DNA of 64,000 nucleotides from Trichoderma breve (lineage: Eukaryota > Ascomycota > Sordariomycetes > Hypocreales > Hypocreaceae). Location of the stretch: the NCBI RefSeq assembly GCF_028502605.1, contig NW_026611593.1, positions 1,302,001 to 1,366,000 of the forward strand, written 5' to 3'. The position numbers and the translations under genes are program-made. Numbering within the stretch: the stretch's first letter is position 1; every line of letters begins with the position of its first letter. Below, piece by piece: positions 36,301 to 48,031 of this stretch. The notes under the pieces are model-generated. The model saw nothing but the letters and a program-made list of their open reading frames with translations, searched no databases and was not told the origin of the DNA.

Positions 36301-38293
36301 GGAAGATTTCGTGCAGCATCGTTCCGTAGACCAGTGGAGGGGAAGCCTCGCTGGTTGCCTTGACTCGATCTTGGAGAACAGCTCGCCGCATGCAGCCAAA
36401 AGAATCAGCAACAACAGTTGCGGACACCAGCTGATCGGGGTGCAGAATGAGCAGATTTTGGGCATCGTCCACAATGCACTGCCCTTTTAGTGAAAACTCT
36501 CCAATGACATGGACGTAGGAATCAGGGTGCGCCGGCGTATCGAACCAAGAACCTCGCAGCTGTACAGTCCGTGAAGACTTGGAGCCATCCGCTTGAATCA
36601 ATAAGATCTAATTTGAGTCAGCTGGTGTTACAAGTCCGAGTAATCGTTGGCCCAGCTCACCTTTTCCGGACAGGTGCGGTTGTATTGATCGACGTATTCA
36701 CCGTCTAAGACACTAGTTACTAAATATCGCTGAATAGTCTTGATTTTCTTCTTGTTCTGGCCTACATTTAGCATGGTTCCTTTCGGGATAGCTTCCTCAC
36801 ATACAGCTGTTGAGGCAGAGTTTCGCTGCTGGACCGCTTGAGTCGCAGCGTATTCAACCGCTTCAAAGTCGACATCGCCGTCAAATACATCATCAAATTC
36901 GTCATCCAGATCAACTTGCTTCTTCGGGGGTTTTTTTTGGGGGGACGTTTTCATTGCCCTTTGCGTCCTTCTCGCTGGCACTGGAGTCTGGGTCTCCAAA
37001 CCTCCCAGCAAATCATCCGCGCCGTCGAATATGTCGTCATCAAAATCGTCAAATTCATCCAAAGCCGGTTTCTTCTCCAATCCCCGCCTGTCTTGTTTCT
37101 CTGCTCTCTCTGTGCTTCCATCACCCTTTGTAGTAGACTCTGCCACTTGAGACGCCCGAATTGTTTGGGATGCCTGGGATGCCAGCAAGGTTTCTTCAAG
37201 CATTAACAGCTCATCATCTAGATCATCATCGTCGCCATAGTCCGAAACGGTAGGGCTTGGTAATCGACGCCTTGCATTCCTCGACGGCGAGTTGTTCTTT
37301 TGGGGTGCAGTTTGCCTCTTCTTAAGAGACGGTGAGTCCATGGCTCCAATATCGGCGTCTTCGTCCGGGGTCTGGTCGTGAATACTACTCGTGACTGAAT
37401 CCAGTAACGCTGTGACAAGAGACGACTTGGACGCAGCCTCCAGCTCTCGCTGACCAGTGCTACTCTGACTGCCAGACTTGGACTTCTCAACCCTCCTCCT
37501 CTTGGTCCAATTGAATCCACAGCTAGCAGCCCGGCGCAAGTCCCCCTGTTCCACTTGTGCAGCCTGGTTTTTAGAAGGTCGCGGAGATGACGATACCATC
37601 AACTGGGCAAGGATGGGATTCGTCACCCCAGTGATGGCAGACTGTCCCTCGGGCCCATTCAGCGAGTAACGATCCCACAGCTCCAGAGTCGGGTCGGGAT
37701 GAGGCCCCTTTAACGCTTTGGCGAGTTTCTTGACATTAACCGTCGGCGTGGCAATTCGTTCGGTGGGAGGCGAAGAGATCGGCGAAGAGCTCCTGGCTCT
37801 CTTTCTGCCTTTACGGGGCATCATCGGCGAAATAGTGGCGAATGCATTGGGATCCTGTTTGTTATTCCACAGCAGCTTTTCGCTGGGAGAAGTGCTGGTA
37901 TCCTCCTCGGCCTGGCTGCATGGCTCGAGGAGGTCGCTCCAGTTCAGCCGAGTCACCGGAGTGGCACTGTTTCCAATCATCTTCAGGTTGGAGGGCGTTT
38001 CCGAGTTGGAGGCTGAGGTTGTCCCGCGGCCCCTCGCTTCTACGCCTTGTTTTGCTGCGGACCCATCTTTGGAGTCTTGGTAGAGGAACTTGTTGAGCTT
38101 TTTCTTTGTCACGTCGGAGATGGGAATCAGATTCTTCGAGTTTGGGGCCTGCAAGTTATTTGGGTGGCTGTGAGACCGCTGCCACGGTGAGCGTTGCTGC
38201 AGCGCTTGTAAGTGACCAGTCACAACAAAACAACAAAAGTAAACATACTCTTGGGAGCCCAATCCGCTCAGAATACGACTTCTGGAGCGGCAT
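33301..38293 (-). CDS. dna2: DNA replication ATP-dependent helicase/nuclease Dna2
   Basis: Four exons on the minus strand, 38293-38249, 38196-36661, 36607-36113 and 36057-33301, give 1610 residues. The 15-residue first exon (MPLQKSYSERIGLPR) is joined over a 52-nt intron. The N-terminal third is disordered and charged. The Dna2 nuclease follows: FGCMRRAVLQDRV, the RecB-type active site PFEVKTGKH, and the iron-sulphur cysteines C-G-K-C and C in KHMCGKCYAKTSC. The superfamily I helicase has Walker A GMPGTGKTTT, DEASQ, GDHNQLPPVV, EHQYRM, TTDRFQGRDKEVI and RINVAFTRAK. Dna2 removes long flaps during Okazaki fragment processing and resects double-strand breaks in the nucleus. A C-terminal basic tail (TPRRSPKRPTR, KRPSPRRARM) is a likely nuclear signal. 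Confidence 0.95.
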
Positions 38294-38421
38294 GATGGGC
38301 GAGGTTGTGACGAGAGCCTTACATTGAAAGGCCTCTCTAACCGTGCATTGTCCGGTTTTCACAAAATTGGACGCTTAGGAGTGACAATCTGCTGTTCAAT
38401 TAGGAAGGGCAGAATGTCTAA

Positions 38422-38445
38422 ACGCGCCCTCGAAGCGCGTCGCGC
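38422..38445. promoter_or_regulatory. MCB-like ACGCG/CGCGT elements in a divergent promoter
   Basis: ACGCG at 38422-38426 and CGCGT at 38436-38440, followed by CGCGC, lie about 130-150 bases before the dna2 ATG in the 376-base divergent promoter shared with the 400-residue membrane protein gene. The yeast MluI cell-cycle box has the core ACGCGT, and replication genes such as DNA2 are typical S-phase targets. The match is partial and function is inference. Confidence 0.3.
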
Positions 38446-38669
38446 ATACAAACATGAAGCTTAATGACACGGTCACGTGGGGGTTGCTTATCGATAAAGC
38501 TGCAGGTCCCTTGCAACGTCTTGCGTCACAGTGCTTCAACCGGCTTCATATGTGGCTCGATAGCTTACATTCGCGGGGTTGCAGCTACGAGACATTGAAT
38601 TCCATTTTCATTACTTATTGACTGCATTATTCATTAAATAAAAAGAAACCAAGATAGAAGGGGGGAAAC

Positions 38670-39872
38670 ATGGACGATTCAGGCGGCAGCAACAATGGCG
38701 GCGGCGGCGGCGACGGCAATCGGAATCCCGACTTCAAGAACATGAGCCGATCTGAATACATCCGAACGGCCAGAGCAGCCATGGAAGAGCGTCGCCAGCG
38801 AGCCATAACGAACCGCCAGCAATTCGAGCCGCAGATTCACGAGCAAATTCAACGCCTCTTCCAGAATTACGAAGCTCCCTTCTATGCGCGATTCCGTGGC
38901 TTCGGAAAGGCCCAGACGCTGGCCCTGGCGGAGTCAACGGTGGTCTCATTAGCCGCAGTGAACAACAGGCCCTTTGAGGACTCGGAAACCCAGGCTCTCA
39001 CCGAGCATTTCCTATCAAGCGTGCACAACTTGCTGGCTTGGAAATGGGCCATGACTGGGTTTGCAGCGTACATGACCTACCGAGGCCGCAGGATATGGCG
39101 GTTCCCCTTCTTCACGCCCGAGTTCAAGCGCTTCAGCCCCATCGGCGGCAGCCCGGGCCTCAAGTTCATGTGGCACAGCGCCCGCTTCGCCGCATACTAC
39201 GGAACTCTGTGGGTTCTCGGAGAACCAGTCTTCCAAGGAGCAAACTTTATGCGACAGCGTTCGGAGATGGAGCGCGATTCAAGGCTGCGGGCGCTCTTAC
39301 ATGACGGAAAGTCGCAAGGCGCAACTTTGCTAGGAGGTAACCCGGACCACCGCGAGCAGATCAACGATGCATGGGAATCAGCAGCGCAGCAAGAGAGCGC
39401 GAGCCAATACAGAGAGCCAGAACAACAGAGCCAGACCACTTCAACATCATCCTCTTGGGCCTCATATGGCACCCCTACGTCATCACCACAGGCCCCACAG
39501 CGATCCGATTCATGGGACTCTCAGATAACCGATGACTTTGACGACGCTTCACCCGTCGCTCCCTCGTCGAGAAATAGCTCAGATGCTTCAGGAAACAGCA
39601 GCGGATCAGCATGGGACCGCATCCGTCAGCAAGCGCAATACCAGCCATCCACCCAGCCAGACAGAAAGACGTGGGAGAAGCCCCAGTCTGGAGGCGGCTG
39701 GGGCTCGGAAGCCGACTCTAGCGCGCAAGTCTCCCGAGACGGCTATTCTTTTTCAAAGGCCGACGAGGAAAAGAACCGGGATAGGGTTCAGGCGCAGCGG
39801 GAGTTTGACCGTCTGCTGGAGAGGGAGCGTGGTGGCACTGACCAGGAGAGGAGTTCGTGGAGCAGGAAGTAG
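38670..39872 (+). CDS. Conserved fungal protein with membrane segments, unknown function
   Basis: Single exon, 400 residues. A Gly/Asn-rich start is followed by an ordered region: RSEYIRTARAAMEERRQRAI, QIHEQIQRLFQNYEAPFYARF, then two hydrophobic segments (HNLLAWKWAMTGFAAYMTY and the stretch around FAAYYGTLWVLGEPVF), separated by RRIWRFPFFTPEFKRFSP. The second half is disordered and rich in Ser, Gln and Pro, ending in a charged helical stretch (RDRVQAQREFDRLLERERGG). I do not know a characterised relative. The ordered N-terminal region looks conserved in style and the gene is next to dna2 in a core region, so it is probably widespread in Sordariomycetes. Confidence 0.8.
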   Translation: MDDSGGSNNGGGGGDGNRNPDFKNMSRSEYIRTARAAMEERRQRAITNRQQFEPQIHEQIQRLFQNYEAPFYARFRGFGKAQTLALAESTVVSLAAVNNRPFEDSETQALTEHFLSSVHNLLAWKWAMTGFAAYMTYRGRRIWRFPFFTPEFKRFSPIGGSPGLKFMWHSARFAAYYGTLWVLGEPVFQGANFMRQRSEMERDSRLRALLHDGKSQGATLLGGNPDHREQINDAWESAAQQESASQYREPEQQSQTTSTSSSWASYGTPTSSPQAPQRSDSWDSQITDDFDDASPVAPSSRNSSDASGNSSGSAWDRIRQQAQYQPSTQPDRKTWEKPQSGGGWGSEADSSAQVSRDGYSFSKADEEKNRDRVQAQREFDRLLERERGGTDQERSSWSRK

Positions 39873-40186
39873 AGAGTTGTCTATTGGGCATGCTCACATT
39901 TCAACACTCGTGTATCATATATATGTTTTATTAGGAGTATAAATCTCAGATAATGTACTATTTATGCAATGATTTACACTATTGGGAGAGATAGGAATGA
40001 TTGTCGCATTAAAGCCAACTGAAGGGAAACACAGCTTGACCTCAAAAATGCCAATGTGTATGATGTATACATCATAAATACCGATGAAAGAAAGTCCAAA
40101 TGTACCAGGTAGATCAATGAAACAAGCCTTCAACGATACAATCGTGCACAAGACACCCAGTGTCAGCCGCACTCACAACAGCCGCT

Positions 40187-43091
40187 CTAAGACTTTACCT
40201 CATCGTTCACCTCGACCGGCTCTACCTTGTCGTCCTTCTGCTCAACCTTGGCCTCCAAGATACTCTCGCCAGCCATGTTCGTCGCAAGTGTTTCTTCCTT
40301 CACAGGCTCATCTGACTTCGCGATTTCCTCAGGCTTCGTCTTCTCGGGTTCTACAGTCTCAGGCTCCTTAACCTCCTCGGGCTCTTCAACCTCTTCAGGC
40401 TCTTTTGCGCTTTCGAGGACCTTGGGTTCTTCGGGTTCAGCCACAGGTTCGGGCGCCGGCACCGTCTCGGATGCTACAGGTTCTGCAGGAGCGGAGGGCT
40501 CAACTGATTCCTTGGGGGCTTCGGTTTCTACCGGCGGCACAATTGGCTCTGGCTGCTTCTCCTCTTCCGCTTTAGGCACTTCTGGTTCAGCAGGTTTCTC
40601 GCTCTCCGTTGGCGGTGCCGGTAGCTTTTCTGATTCTACCCCGGTTTCAGAAGTTTCCTTTAGAGGGGCCTCAAGAGAATCAGAGGCAACATGAACATGG
40701 CCATGTTCCGGATCAATGTTCCAAATTGTCTGTGGCTGGGAAACGGAGAGGGAGACAGGCGTGGCTTCTTTCGTCGCAGCCGGGGCGGGAGCTGGAGCCG
40801 CGCTCCGGGCTGGAGCACGGCGCTGCGGTCCTCTAGCCCGACCCTTTCTAGCATCGGATAGCGGAACTTTCTCCTTTTCCTCCTCAGGTTGGCTCTTCTC
40901 CACCTCTTCCTTCTTTGAGGGCTGAGGTCCAAGCTGCAGACGCTTATTCAGGTCGCTCATGAAACCAGCTTGAAGCGCGGCGATCTTGCCACCAGCAGGA
41001 CGAGATGGAACAGGAGGCTTCGGCTTAGGGGCGGCCGCATCCTTTGAATCGCCCGAAAGCTTCTTCACAGGCCGAACAGGTATTGTCGGCTTGGCCGCGT
41101 CTTCGCTAGCAGCCTCAGCTTGTGGTTTTGACTTTGGCCGCTCAGGTACAGAAGGCTTGTGTGACAACAATTCGGCCAATTTCTTGGATGGTCGAGCGGG
41201 AACTTCAGGCTTCTTCTCGTCCTTTGGTTTTTCTTCAACTTCGGCCTCATACAGAAGACTCTCTGGAGTGTCTTCCCACACATCTTTGCTTGGGAACCGG
41301 TTCGGTTTTCCAGTCTTCAGATGGGGTTGGTGATCCACCCAGGATGGCTTGTGTTCCAGAATGGGCAAGAAGTTGTGCTTCTTCCCGTTTGCCTCTTTCT
41401 CAGCGAGCTGTTCTTGTTGCATGGCAAACATCTGTGCCGGAGTCATAGGGCGATTTTCGTTGTGCGCCGACGACTTCCTTCGATGCGGGTCTTCCTGCTC
41501 TTCCTCCTCCTCCTTCACATTGTCAGGGGTTGATACCTCGGCAGTGTAATGAACGCTGGTAGGCGCATCCTCCCAAACATCCTTGCTGGGGAAGTAATGG
41601 CGTGCTTTGGATCCGTCCTTGCTCTCACGCTTTTGCTCTTCCTCTTTCTTTGCAGCCTCATCATCGAACAGAGGCTCGTACTCGCGTACATCTTCCAGTG
41701 GAGTGGAGTCAAATTCATGGCCGGATAGAGCGTTGTAGATACTCGTCGGGCGGCTGCTTGGGCGACTGGTCGGGCGGCTTGTGCCATCATACGAGCTGCT
41801 ATTGCGGTCAAGGTGCGGGCGAATAGCCGGAGCCTGTGCGGGTTGCCGAACATCCTTTTCGATCTCGTCCGCAGCCAGGATTGGTGCCTCAAATTCGTGG
41901 CCGTGAGTCTCAACGGGGCTTTCGGCACCATAGGAGTATTGCTCCGGATGCTTGGGGTCGTCTACATGGATAGGTTTGTCTTCAGACGCTTCAGGGTCCT
42001 CTAGCGGAACACTTCCATCCAACACAATGGAGACGGGGCGTGGAGTGGCCATTCGGCTGGCATACTCCTCGTGAGCTTGAAAAGCAACCTCCTCATTAGG
42101 GGTTCCTCTATATTCATCAAAATCTGCACAAATTCGTTAGCCAGGATTCATCACAGTCGCCAACCAAAGCAAGTCTAGACCAACCTATGCCAGATCTACG
42201 CTTAGCTGTCTCTCGGACCAGCTTGTTGAGGTCATTGCTGCTCATGGCAAAGTCATTCTGGCGATCGTGTAAGGGAGTGTGGTGCTCTCTCTGCAACAGT
42301 TCAGGATGCTTCTTGTAGTAGGCTTTATCAAGTTCGTCTTGCGAGTCGACACCATGGCCGTGCATTCCGTAACTTCCAGGGGGGAGACCACGGGAGCTGT
42401 GCCTGCGACTGTGATTCTTGCCATTCCCGTCTGAGCCCGGGGCAGGTGACGGCGCTTGGACGTCTCCCAGATGCGGGTTCATGGGGACTCTCTGGCCGAT
42501 TTCGGGGATGCCATGCTCGTCATCAAGCTGATGATCTTGCTCGCTGGTGGTGGAGAAGCTTGTGCTAGACTTCTTCTTCAAGCCATTTCGGGAGGCCGAT
42601 CGTCCCTCAAGATATCCAGGCTTTCCAATGCCAAACGAGGCAGCCTTGTCCGAATCGGTACGGGTGACGGTCTGCAGCCGTTCTTTGGCACTTGAGGCAG
42701 GCAGGGACGGCTTGGGTGCGTGCAGCTTGAGATCTTGGGCGACGGAACGAGTCTGTTCGGGGTCCTCAGTGCCCTCACCCTTGAGCTCGGCGGTAATGAC
42801 GCTGTATTCCAAGCCTTCTTCGCCAACGGAAGGCATCGGCACGCTGTCGGGGTGGTCATCCTCGCCGCTACGGTCACTCGGGCTGAACTGAGCCGCAAGA
42901 GGGCTTATGAGGCCATCGGTAAAGGGAGATTGGGCGAATCGATCGGGGTTGGGAGACTTTGAGCGGTCAATGCGCTTGTTGGTCGGACGCGGCGGGACCA
43001 GAGGAGTTGAAGTGGCGGCCAAGAGGTCCTTGGCCGGGCTTTTGGACGGACGAGGAGGGATGACTGGTTGCTGCATCGTCGGTGCCGTCAT
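40187..43091 (-). CDS. aim21: Aim21-like actin patch protein
   Basis: Minus-strand exons 43091-42185 and 42123-40187, joined over a 61-nt intron (GTTGGT, branch GCTAAC, acceptor GTGCAG), give 947 residues. The splice creates RRSGIDFDEYRGTPNEEVAF, a conserved block of this family. The protein is almost wholly disordered, with many proline motifs for SH3 binding at the start (VIPPRPSKSP, LVPPRPTNKR) and through the middle (VPARPSKKL, IPVRPVKKL, VPSRPAGGK). A motif FPSKDVWED followed by P-x-S-x-x-Y-x-A-E-V is repeated twice. The C-terminal third is Glu/Pro/Val-rich low complexity. Yeast Aim21 works with Tda2 at endocytic actin patches to limit barbed-end growth; assignment rests on these motifs. 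Confidence 0.8.
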
Positions 43092-45697
43092 AGTGTGCGA
43101 ATCATTTAAAGATGTAGATGCAGATGCAGATGCGAAGCGAATTGTTCAATTGGTGTAATTTTTTTATGCGATGTCGATGTAAATAAGTAAATGCGGTTTC
43201 GATCTGGAGAAGAGAAGCCACAAAACGTCAGCTGGTGTCTTTGACTTGACCCTTTTTACATGACAAGGCAGAAGTGGGATGTCACAGGACTAAGGCTGCA
43301 ACACAAAGGGGGTCTGAAACGAAACCCAACGAGCCCATTGATGGCAGTCTTTGGGCCGCGGCGACTAGCAACCTCTCACACAATGCCAATTAATTGCATG
43401 CAGGCAATTGATAGCCAACGAGAGCGTGGTCGAGCCAGTCATGCCCTACAGACTGTGTCGTCTGTATACATGCTTGACATGCAGCCACAAAGGTGTCCCG
43501 CCCTCGGAGTCACTTGTCAGGGGCCAACGTACCAATTGAGTTTGTTTCGGATGATCGCTGTAGAATGTCTTAAAAGGCTACAGCTATAGCAATGTATCGA
43601 ATTCAAGCAGTAACACAAAAGACAGATGTCAATGAGATTGGGAGTGATCAGAGTCTGCGATGCTGCCCTGGGCAAGGTGCCTCGAACAGCTTATCTATGC
43701 CAGTGCTGCCATTGGGGAGGCCTGTGCGCTAATTCTGGCAACCGATAGCGTGGCTCACACATGTGCCGTATGCGCACTGTATTCCTAGCGCCTGGCCGGT
43801 GAGGAATCACAGTGCAATGTGATCGTCAGCCGCACCGTAATCCCACCAACCCCTCTACGCCACACCACGCTTTGGGGCCAAGGTTAAAAGCAAGAAAACG
43901 AGACAGGGCGCTGGTTGACGGATGTGACTCGTTCAACGCAATCGTTTTGTTTACCACCAGACGCTGCGCGATTTTATCTAGACAGTGTAGCGTCATGCAG
44001 GTACTCTATTCTATCTATTACATATTAAATGATTTGATAGGAATATCTCAATGTAAATTGCACAGTATGCGGGCTCTTTACTTCCTCAGCTTCACCCAGA
44101 ACTCATTGTTGCAATCGTCTCTCACATCCCTTGATTGCGTCACTAGTAGCTCAGCAACCCCACCACCTGAGATCACTCGCTCAAAGCTGGATCCCCTGCA
44201 ACTGGCAGAAATCGAATCGGCTGACCTGTAAAACTAATACGCTACGGCCGACTAAAGCTGGCTGGATCAGCTCGAGCAAGCATCAAATCACCAGCTCACC
44301 GCCAGTAAAGCCGCCAAGTGCTTCATTGACACTTCTGTTGGGCTGCTTTTCCATTGGCTGGAGCATGTGCTGTGTGTGTGTTACTCTGCATATATGCACC
44401 TCTTAGACGTTTAGAACATCAATGCTACAGATCCTACCGTCCATCTGAAAGGATTGAGCCGAGAGTCCATTAGCTGAGCCTGGAGCTGCAGGTGATTCAG
44501 CCTGCAGCACTCCGATGATGCCCTGACATCTGCGAGAGGAGCTGTAAGTGGCCGAGCAGCAGCCGTATGAAGTCACAACCCCTGTGAAGAATATGCGACG
44601 TGGCGCCGTCACACCATACCCGTACCTATATATTACATGTTTCTGTTTGTAAAAATGCCGAGTAATACAGGTACCGGCAGTATTGATTCTGCATTTCAAA
44701 ACAGGTGGTTTGTTTCCTCGGTACTTGATCAGTGGGCTCGTACGAGTACCACAGTCAGACGCCACAGTCGCTACAGAGCCACAATTCGCATGGCCGATGA
44801 TCTTGGGATACGTCAAACTTCAGTGGAGCATGCAAAATTCTCTGAAAAGCCATAATCGGCTGTCTAATCATAGACAGGCACCTGGTGGAATAGTAAGTTT
44901 TGCTGTCAAGATGCCATATTAACCTAAAAGCGCCGCAAACTGGTCGATTCACGCGTTGAAGTTCCTTCAAGTGGCTTGACAGTAAACTCATATTGGTGTA
45001 TAGGTAGGTACTATCCCAGAAAAGAATGACATTCGTCATTAATATTTTATAAAATACTTCTGTGTGAAATAAACAGACAAGAAATCCTCTTCTCTTTAAT
45101 TACGGTTATTCAACGTCAATTCAAGGCCCCGGCTCATACTACTAATTCCAAACACTTCATTCCGATCTCTGACACGGGCCAGAATAAATACATGTTAGTC
45201 GACATATGTCAACCAAGAGAAGATGTCGCTTTGAGATACAAAATCTTTCTTAAAATCCCGGCATCGTTTCCAATAGAAAGTAGTCCTCACCTACAGCACC
45301 TAGAGTCCATGAGTCGCACACTAGCCACAAACAAACATCGTAATAGCATTTAGAAACTCTATTCCACTAAGCACAACCATGTAAGAAATGCGCAATGGCA
45401 ACATGTCGAAATCAAACCATAGGCCATGGTGGCTCATTCCCGACGCCGAAATTCCTTTGGTTACAAAGGTCCACTAACCCCATGCAAGCGGTCAGAAGTA
45501 ATACAGGCAAAAAAAAAAAGACAATCATCTCCTTTACCCGCTTGCCAAAAAATTTTGTCCAAGTTCCAAGCCTCGTCACTCCGCCCAGTTCATTCTGAAT
45601 CATGCGTCGTTTGATGAGATAAAACATGTCGTTAATGTATCCCCCTTCCTCTCACCCCTTTTTGCTTCCCCACTGCAGATATCGCGCAGCAAGGATC
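43092..45697. other. Long intergenic region, no gene supported
   Basis: About 2.6 kb containing the Aim21 promoter on the left and the Tvp18 3' flank on the right. Frames in 43260-43590, 43812-44231 and 44403-44816 have no domain, no signal sequence and atypical composition, and I do not call them. An A-rich run lies near 45507. Confidence 0.5.
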
Positions 45698-46401
45698 TTA
45701 GACAATCATTTGGGCAATACCCGCGCCGCCAAGAGTCTTGCTGCCAATAAAAGCCTGGCCCTTGAGTCCAGCAAGGCCATAGCAGATGGCCGTCAGCAGC
45801 AAGAAAACTGCCGCAGCAATTAAACTCGAGCTCACGATAATGGTACTCAGAAATTGAACAATGGCCATGGTGAGGTAGGTGCCTGCTCGAATGTAGTTGG
45901 AGCTGACCTTGCGGATGAGTTCGTCGAACTTGGCGGACGTCGGGCAGATTCTAAGGAGCAGCGGGACCTCGATAAACAAGATGATGAGGGATGAGGCCCT
46001 AAATATCGGTTAGCTGTTTGTATTGGCTCAACAAGCCTTGGAGATGACTTACAGAGCGAGAGCGCAAAAGATAATCAGGAGTGCATATTTAGAGAAGAGC
46101 GTAAAGATGTTGGACAGCCCGGTCGCGAAACAAAGAATCATGGACAGGATTCCGAGCCTATGAAATCGAATTCTGGTTAGAAAAGTATTTCCCCAACGAA
46201 CTGGCATCTGGTATGCCACATCGGATATAGAAGCTCGTTCAAGCAATCGTCTCGCAGATGGCGCATTTCGAGGCTTACCATTGTCCGTAGATACCTGTCA
46301 CTATGGTTAGCACTGATGCGATTCCAGCCTCGACTTGTCTAAGTGATGCGCAAAGGCAACGTACTGAAATTCCGGGTCTGGAACTCTTCCTTGAGCGTCA
46401 T
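45698..46401 (-). CDS. tvp18: Golgi membrane protein Tvp18
   Basis: Four exons on the minus strand, 46401-46365, a 16-nt exon 46294-46279, 46157-46053 and 45998-45698, give 152 residues. Branch points CTAAC precede the second, third and fourth exons. The reconstructed start MTLKEEFQTRNFSIYGQWLG is the family's hallmark. Four hydrophobic segments follow: ILSMILCFATGLSNIF, ALLIIFCALALASSLIILFI, YLTMAIVQFLSTIIV and IAAAVFLLLTAICYGLAGL. EVPLLLRICPTSAKFDELI lies between the second and third. Tvp18 is a small protein of late Golgi compartments. Only the last exon is easy to see in unspliced sequence. Confidence 0.85.
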
Positions 46402-48031
46402 TTTGGCGGATTATCGACGAAGCTGACCAGCAGCCAAGAAAACGGTGTATATAGCGGCGGTTTGTTCGCGATGCGCGCAATGGCCCTGCAAGTCAGGCGG
46501 CGGTTCAGAGACGGCGATCAGAGGACGAGAGCTTGCGCGATATGGCCTGAGTCGAGATTTCGGGTGATCTGCTGATTGCGGTTGTCGATGGCAAGGAGGA
46601 CAAAAGGTGGAATGTCGACGTTGTCCAAGGGACGAGGGCGACGAGACTCTTTTGGCCAGGTTGATTTAGTACCCGTTGCGGTATAGCGGCCGAAGGAATG
46701 GAGAGGAACGAGTGAGTCGGTACGGGCGGCACGAGGTAGATGGTACGAGTGGCCCTGCAGGTGAGACGCAGGGCTCGGCGGGAAAGGAGACGGCGAGGAC
46801 TGTGTGTTTTGTATTCGCGACTTGGGGCAATGTACTCCGTAGCAAGGAACCTTTGAACTTTATGTACTCCGTGCCAGCGACGGGCTGCCGATTGGACCCA
46901 GACGGCTGGGGCGCAGCTGCTGGAACAATTGCGGCTACAGGGGTTTTTCGCACAAGCTTTTAGCGACCCTGAGTCTATTCCAGTCTATTTGCCCCGAGAT
47001 GTCAGCGAAACATCCAGTGTCGACCCTTCATTTGAGGTCCAGTGTCTTTATATCAATCAATGCCTTGATAATGAATGCTTTATTTCAATATTAGTCATCA
47101 CATCTCTGATACATAGTCCTCTCCAGGCAGCAGAATCTCCATCTTCCAATCTTTTTGTCTATGCCCTCTCTTAGGCAGCTCCAATACAATGGATGCATCA
47201 CGGGCAACCTTTGTGACGTAGGCCAGTACGTGGCAAGAGGCTGCGGCGAAGCCGTTTGTCCGCTCTACTGCAATACGAAGGAAATGTCACTCGGCGCTTG
47301 ACACGAAACGTCTAGCACGTTGATGGACAAAGGTTAAACCTTTTGGCTATATGCACTCTATCTGTAAAGTGAGTTGACTGGGTGCCAACGTTCATTTAAC
47401 GATTGCGCCGTAACAACCACTTTCTCGTATGTGCACAATCCAATGGCCTGCGCGAACACGGCCCGTTGATCCGGTGCCTGAGCGTTCCATGCTTGTCCAG
47501 TGCAGGATCGTCAACTAGCACATTCATGTAGCTGCCCGTCGTATGTTGCACTACCCGTACCCTAGAGCATAAAACTCAATAAACGTGCCACTTCGCCTGC
47601 ACATTGAAGTTACAAGTCATTCATTGCGAATGTTTGCCTCTCACAAGCAAAAAGCCGAATACGATGGGCTGCTTCTTACACGTGTGGAGAAACAGTCACT
47701 CCGTCCAGACTCCACCGAAACCTCCTCAACGCCGGACCGGTGCCAAGGGCGCTGCGGTTACATCATGTCATCAGCTCTGCCGATTGAGTGACCAGTATCA
47801 GAACTGCTGCAACTTGCTGTCATAGCAGAGGTACAAGCAGATCTGGACAGTAATCTTTTCATCCAAGTCTGGCATCCACAGCATCGTACTTTTCTGCTTT
47901 TGTCTCATCTTGAGCCATTGGCTTTTAGCGGCTCCGTGTCAATCGGTACTTTATTCCTTATCAGCGCCCTTCACTTGAACTAAACAGTTCCCCTCCAACC
48001 AACCGGCTTCAAGAATAGCCTCACTGCCAAC
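46402..48031. other. Divergent intergenic region
   Basis: About 1.6 kb between Tvp18 and the cyclodeaminase-family gene. The left 500 bases are GC-richer and probably hold the Tvp18 promoter. No gene seen. Confidence 0.5.

Noticed and set aside
40227..41549. Long plus-strand frames rich in Ser, Gly and Thr
   Set aside because: They are antisense shadows of the low-complexity Aim21 coding sequence.
44131..44300. Possible tRNA or coding signal around TAGCTCAGCA
   Set aside because: No cloverleaf can be drawn and the overlapping frames have no protein-like features.
43260..44816. Three frames of 109-139 residues between Aim21 and Tvp18
   Set aside because: No domain, signal or splice support; composition is unlike the neighbouring genes.
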